From: Sanguinoderma infundibulare
Lineage: Eukaryota; Basidiomycota; Agaricomycetes; Polyporales; Polyporaceae
NCBI GenBank assembly: GCA_032821775.1
Contig: JAVLRN010000012.1
Coordinates: 1,736,001-1,800,000, forward strand
Reading direction: 5' to 3'
Length of the DNA: 64,000 bases
The notes under the pieces are model-generated. The model did not search any database and had not been told where the DNA came from. It was given only the letters and a program-made list of their open reading frames with translations. A program made the position numbers and the translations under genes. Shown in pieces: positions 59,341 through 64,000 of this stretch (positions are counted from its first letter, which is position 1; every line of letters starts with the position of its first letter).

Positions 59341-60915
59341 ACGAGGAGGATACAAGTACCAGGACCGAGGGTGTCCAGATAAGCACTTCCGCCGGGCAGG
59401 GGGCGGGGGGTAGAGCGGGGGTGTCAATGCACGGACGGGGGGGAGTTGCGGGTGATGCTGTGGTATACGTATGCGCCTGCGCGTTTCCCCGCACACACGG
59501 ATGGGATGCGGCGTACTGCGTCCGAGGCGTGGTAGTGTGCGGCTCGGATCCTGCGACCGATGCGGTCTCGACGATGGGCCTTGGAGTCAGTTGACTGTGT
59601 TGGTGGGTGCAGACGGGCGATGCGCGCTGTCAGGAGAGGCAGCGGGCGGGCGAGCGAGAGAGGGAGACGAGCGGGCCAACAGGGGAGTCGTCGTGGGCAG
59701 AGGCAAAGCACGTCGTCACTCGACGCCGAGTGGGTGGCTGAGAAAGACTCGTCGACCGAATTCCGCTGCCGCGGCGCTGCGGTGCACCTAGCCCCGCGCA
59801 TCCACAAACATACGCCACCATCTCGAAGCCGACGATGACCATTTTCCACAACACACGGCACACGGCACCCTCGCGATTGCCTCCGCGAATCGTCAGCGTT
59901 CGTCGTGTACTAGACAAAGACAAAGATTGCAATGACATTTTATCCGAGGTTGCCCCAGGCCGTCGAGGACGTCGTACTGGCATCCATGTCCCCCGGATTG
60001 TTGGCCCAGGATATGATCAGTAATGCATACATGGCTCGCATTTCAAGAGCAGGTGAAGAGGGATGAATGATTATGAACTCGAAGACGGCGCAGGGGAACC
60101 AGTTGTATTCTTTACAATAAATATCTAGCTAGTGGAAGTGATTCCAGTATCTACCGGGGTACTAGGCTACATTCTTCATATGTTGGACGACTCGGGCGAC
60201 GGTGGTATGTTAGGTGGAGAGATAAGAGTGACTGCGTATCAATGTCTGTCAACCACAGCCGATAGAATAAGAGGAGGAAGAGGCCCTGTACTGTATAACG
60301 GCGATCACGAGGGAGGTAAAAGCAAAGCAGGAAGCAACGAAAAGGACAGCGCGGATAGAGTACAACGAGTGGGTTGGTCTTCTTCTGCAAACAACGCGGG
60401 GCAACCTTGGAAGTTGCAATAAGGGGAGGGATTAGCAGGGGAGGGAAGGTTGGACCGACGATCCTACCGAACGCACCCGAGCACGAGGGCTGGATAGGAG
60501 ATGGTGCAAGTGCGCACAGCACGCTCAAATGGGAGGCCGGTGGAAAGCACTGCAAGTATAAAGCGAATACGTACAGTAGGATGGCGACGAGCACATGGAA
60601 AGACGAGCGGAAGAATAAAGGAGATCATTTAGATACACAAAGCAAACAAACAAGCAGAACCCGCCAGAGCGTCCATGCCATAACTATAGATATAGACGTC
60701 GATAGAGGCGAGGCAAATCGAAACCGAAACCGGAACCAGAGAATAGATTACGTGCTGGCGGAACGCCGGATCGTTTCGTCAAGCGCGCGCGGCGTGTCGT
60801 CGTAGAGAACTCGAAGGCCAACCAGGGCATGCCGACCTGCCGCGGCGAGGAAGTGGAAGAGTGTTCGAGCGGCCAGGCCTCGGAGAAGCGGGAGGAGAAC
60901 GAGTCCCCATCCTCA
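59341..60915. other. Intergenic, no gene recognised
   Basis: About 1.6 kb between two minus-strand genes. GC-rich left half (WD40 promoter side) and AT-richer right half (Crz1-type gene 3' UTR side). Only unsupported short frames. Confidence 0.45.
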
Positions 60916-63576
60916 CTACATCATGATACCGCCGCCCCAGCCATCAGGATCAGGCTTCACGTCGCCGCCAGATGGCGCGGCGCCCTCGCTCTCCGATGCG
61001 CTCGCGGATGACGCCGCTGTCCCAGGCGCGTCGAGATGCGCCGTCGAGCCCGGGTTGAGCTCCTCCTGAATCTTCCGGCACTCTGCGCCGCCTTCGGAGC
61101 GCACTGGGCACCCTAGGTTGTCAGCCATCGTTTGTGAGCTTTCATAAAAAATTGCATTGCAGAAAGGCAAGAGGTGCGGAGGGAGGGGGACACGCATCAA
61201 CAGATAGGGCGGAAGAACACTCACGATGCCGGTTAAGCGCATCCATCCGCGCGAAATTCTTCTTGCAGCCTTCGCAGGGGTAAGGGCGGATGTTGAGATG
61301 CAGCTGCTCGTGCCGCTTGCAATCATGCTGCCGCGCGAACCCTTTGCCGCACCCTGGCCACTTGCATTGATAAGGCTTCTCCTCCGCATGCGATCGCAGG
61401 TGGCCTGCGCGTGTTCACCAGGCGGAGTAGACGCGACGACACGGGGACGAGTACAAAAGGACGGGAAGAGCATCAAGACCAGTCAGCGACCTCCATCCAC
61501 GACTCGACGACTCGAACGACAAACTCACCCTTCAAGTTGAAGTGTCTCGTGAATGTACTCCCGCACCCGGGTACAGGGCATGCGAAGTTGGCGGGTTGTT
61601 TCCGACGGTCGTGGCTCGCCTTGGCCGTGCTCGGTGTTGTAACATGGGGCCGCGTAACAGTCATCGGTATCGAACCCTCGGTCCCTGGCATATCAACCTG
61701 GAGGACACCCTGCCTCCTCGTGACGGTAATTTGCTGCCCGTTCATCGACTGGCCCATTGCAGGATTGGTCAAACCCATCTGACTGGAAAGAGACCCAGGC
61801 ATTCCCATATTCATGCTCATGCCCATACCACCGATACCCGGACCAGTCAATCCAGACAGTGGGACATCTTGGGGTAGGGGGCCGTAGCCAGGACGAGGAG
61901 ATGCCGAGGGGCTCGGGTATGGGCTAGCTCGCGCACTGGACGCAGAGGACCCTGTCCAACCAGCCACCATGCCGCCACCCATGCCCATGCCACCAACTCC
62001 CAAGCCGCCAATACCGCGCTCGCGTGAACCAGAAGATGATCGACGGTGGTGTCCACGGGAAATGGATGTGACGGGTTCAGAGGGGTGCAAAAACTGCCTC
62101 TGAATGAAGTCCTGTTGTGTCGGTCCGGGTGGGGGAAAGAGGAGGTTGTTGGACATAGGGTTGGTCGAGCGGATGTCAAGCGAACGTGCTTGACGTTGGT
62201 GCGTCCCACGTTGACCTCCGTCTGACTTGACACGACGAATGCCGCCAGGAGCGTCGACGGTGAGGTAGGGAGCGAACTGGTCGGGGAAGCTGGCCTGGTT
62301 GGTGAATGACGTCTGGTGTGGTCCGGCGGAGGAGGGATGGGGGAAGGAGTTCTGCTGAGCAAGAAGGGGATCGGAGGCGGAGCCCTGACCGGGACCAGGA
62401 AGGATCTCGTTCATGTTTACGGTGCCGGCCTGACGCTGGTCGATAGGCATGGTGTCCCAAACGGGCGGGCGCAGGGAGGTGTCGGACATGCTGCGCGAGC
62501 GCTGGGCGGCTTGGGGAACCAAGAACCCACGCTGGTATTGTTGCTGGTGGGCCTGTTGTTGGTGGGCGGCGTCATCGAGCGCCGAAGATGAGGCTGATCC
62601 GGGGGGGAAGGTGAAGGGCTGGTCGACGAACTGGGCATCCTGGGCGCCGTACTGCTGATGGCGCGCCCAGTCTTGGGCACCAGAAGAAGGGTTAGAGGAT
62701 GGGCCTGAAGATTGAGGGAAAGTTGAGTGAGGGGAAGGGTGAGGGGATTGGAAGAGATAGAAGAGGGAACGTACCTGCGAGGTTGTCTTGGAATGGGACG
62801 TTCTGTGCGGTGACGCCTCCGCCACTGATGGGAGTAGCGGGAACGATTTGCAAGGTTGGGCCTCCCATTAAACCGCCATCGCCATCGGGGGCGTTTATGG
62901 TCGGAGGAGAGTGACCGTCGGTAGGGCTTGTGGAGTCAGGAATGAGGAGTTGGGGAGGAGACTGGGGTTTAGACAGGGGAGGGGATCGACGGTCGTCTGG
63001 TAGGGAACCTTGGGGCCATGCGGGGGAGCGGAAGGAGAGATCCTGGAAGGTCTGGGAAATGTCTGGACGGGGGGAAGAGGGGTGCATGTAGGATGAGCCT
63101 GAAGAAGCGTGGCTACGAACGTCGTCTTCTGGGCCGTTGCTGGAAGCGGGAGAAGCGTGGTCAAAAGCGTTCGGAGAAGAGTAGTCGTTCAAGGGGGGAG
63201 TGACGGATACGGAGACGTGGGCAGCGTTCATAAAAGCGTCGTCAAAGGCAAGGGGGTTGCCCGAAGACGGGACGTCGTATTCGGAGGGATCGTACTCTTC
63301 CGTGATGTTGATTCCGGAGGGGTTGTCGATAAAGAGACCGAGCGAGTCGTCGGGGCCTTCTATTGGAGGGAGATCGGAGTAGGAGGAGTAGGGGGAGTTC
63401 TGGTAGGAGCCGTTGTAGGAGGGGGTGTGGGGGAAGTGAGAAGCCGAGTCAGGGCCGATGTCGAACGAGTCGTAGGCGGAGCCGGGGTGAGGGGAGATGT
63501 CGTAGAGGTTTGTGTGGGGGGATGCGGAGCCGACAAAGTCTTGGTGTTCGGCGGGGGCGAGGAGGAGGGGATCCAT
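60916..63576 (-). CDS. Crz1-type C2H2 zinc-finger transcription factor
   Basis: Predicted 781 aa; minus-strand exons 63576-62775, 62704-61529, 61404-61225, 61103-60916; introns 70, 124 and 121 bp. Long Ser/Pro/Gln/Gly-rich regulatory region, then three zinc fingers near residues 640-725: [40 protein letters not shown] and [17 protein letters not shown]. Finger sequence and C-terminal position match Crz1/CrzA, the calcineurin-activated factor of fungi that enters the nucleus on calcium stress. SGINIT at residues 87-92 resembles the PxIxIT calcineurin-docking motif but lacks the proline at its first position. A short acidic tail ([13 protein letters not shown]) ends the protein. Orthology is likely; calcium control is inferred from the family. 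Confidence 0.88.
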
Positions 63577-64000
63577 TGCGGAGTGCTTTAACGGAAGGAG
63601 CGGCGGAGGAGGGTGCGCAGGCGATGATGTCGATTATTTGACGGAGGCGGTTTCAAGTGCGAGGCGATGCGTGCGAGGAGGGAAGAGGGCGGACGGGGCT
63701 GTGCGGAGACGGCACAGGAGCAGACCAGGTGCACGGACACTGTGTCCTTGCAGAGTCGAGAGAGCGGACTTGTGGGTGCTGCCCCGAGTCCCGACTTTAT
63801 CCAACCCCTCCCCGCTCGCCGACCTGGCCACTTCACACTCCGCTTGATCGTTTCATCTATCATCGACCCCCACGACGCCCTCCCCTCCCTTGCCCCCGCC
63901 CGCCCCCACATCCAGCAGCACGCTTGCTCTCCCTCGCTCGCTGCCCGATATCGCACCCCGCAGGTCTCAGGTTCTGGACATTGGGCCGCAGACACCGCCC
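63577..64000. other. Upstream region of the Crz1-type gene
   Basis: About 420 bp of GC-rich promoter/5' UTR sequence to the window edge. No second gene could be supported. Confidence 0.45.

Noticed and set aside
60374..60805. 143-codon plus-strand frame between the WD40 and Crz1-type genes
   Set aside because: No start context, splice sites, domain or paralogue; low-complexity composition.

Overview
The window is nuclear DNA from a filamentous basidiomycete, most likely an agaricomycete (a polypore-like fungus is my inference). Evidence: GC-rich genes split by many short GT-AG introns (mostly 50-70 bp), a DUF6533 membrane-protein relic, a sedolisin, a COQ4 homologue, a Crz1-type zinc-finger factor and large F-box/leucine-rich paralogues. 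No tRNA, rRNA, CRISPR or origin was seen. Gene models were spliced by hand from donor/acceptor sites, reading-frame phase and paralogue comparison.

Left and right parts (about 0.1-21.8 kb and 33.9-46.3 kb) form a mosaic of segmental duplications. The recurring module is: F-box family A, tail-to-tail with F-box/LRR family B, which is head-to-head with a YggS/PROSC-type PLP-binding protein. Module copies: A1(broken)/B1/YggS1 (0.4-4.9 kb), A2/B2/YggS2 (14.8-19.7 kb) and, inverted, YggS3/B4(broken)/A4 (39.9-44.3 kb). An extra inverted A3(truncated)/B3 pair lies at 33.9-37.1 kb. A second recurring unit is an unrecognised gene, family C, with three copies (6.5, 10.3 and 37.3 kb). Diverged family member B-prime (19.8-21.8 kb) is intact; its C-terminal tail also survives as fragments fused to sedolisin debris at 5.0-5.8 kb and 39.1-39.8 kb. 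A gene with a PD-(D/E)XK nuclease-like motif and acidic repeats (12.1-14.1 kb) sits inside the middle unit.

Between the inverted copies lies a single-copy core (22.3-33.4 kb): an ABCG half-transporter with a cysteine-rich EGF-like ectodomain, a UPF0014/FetB-type membrane protein, an Aro8-like PLP aminotransferase, COQ4, and a small one-zinc-finger protein. To the right (45.1-64 kb) are a degenerate fifth A copy, an intact sedolisin (likely relative of the fragments scattered through the duplications), a Ser/Pro-rich protein with a KEN box, an HxxxDG acyltransferase, a WD40-type protein and the Crz1-type transcription factor.

The core and right-hand genes look like ordinary chromosomal genes. 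The distinctive content is the duplication cluster: intact and broken F-box genes in fixed convergent/divergent arrangements, three intact PLP-protein copies, and new chimeric 5' ends made at duplication junctions.
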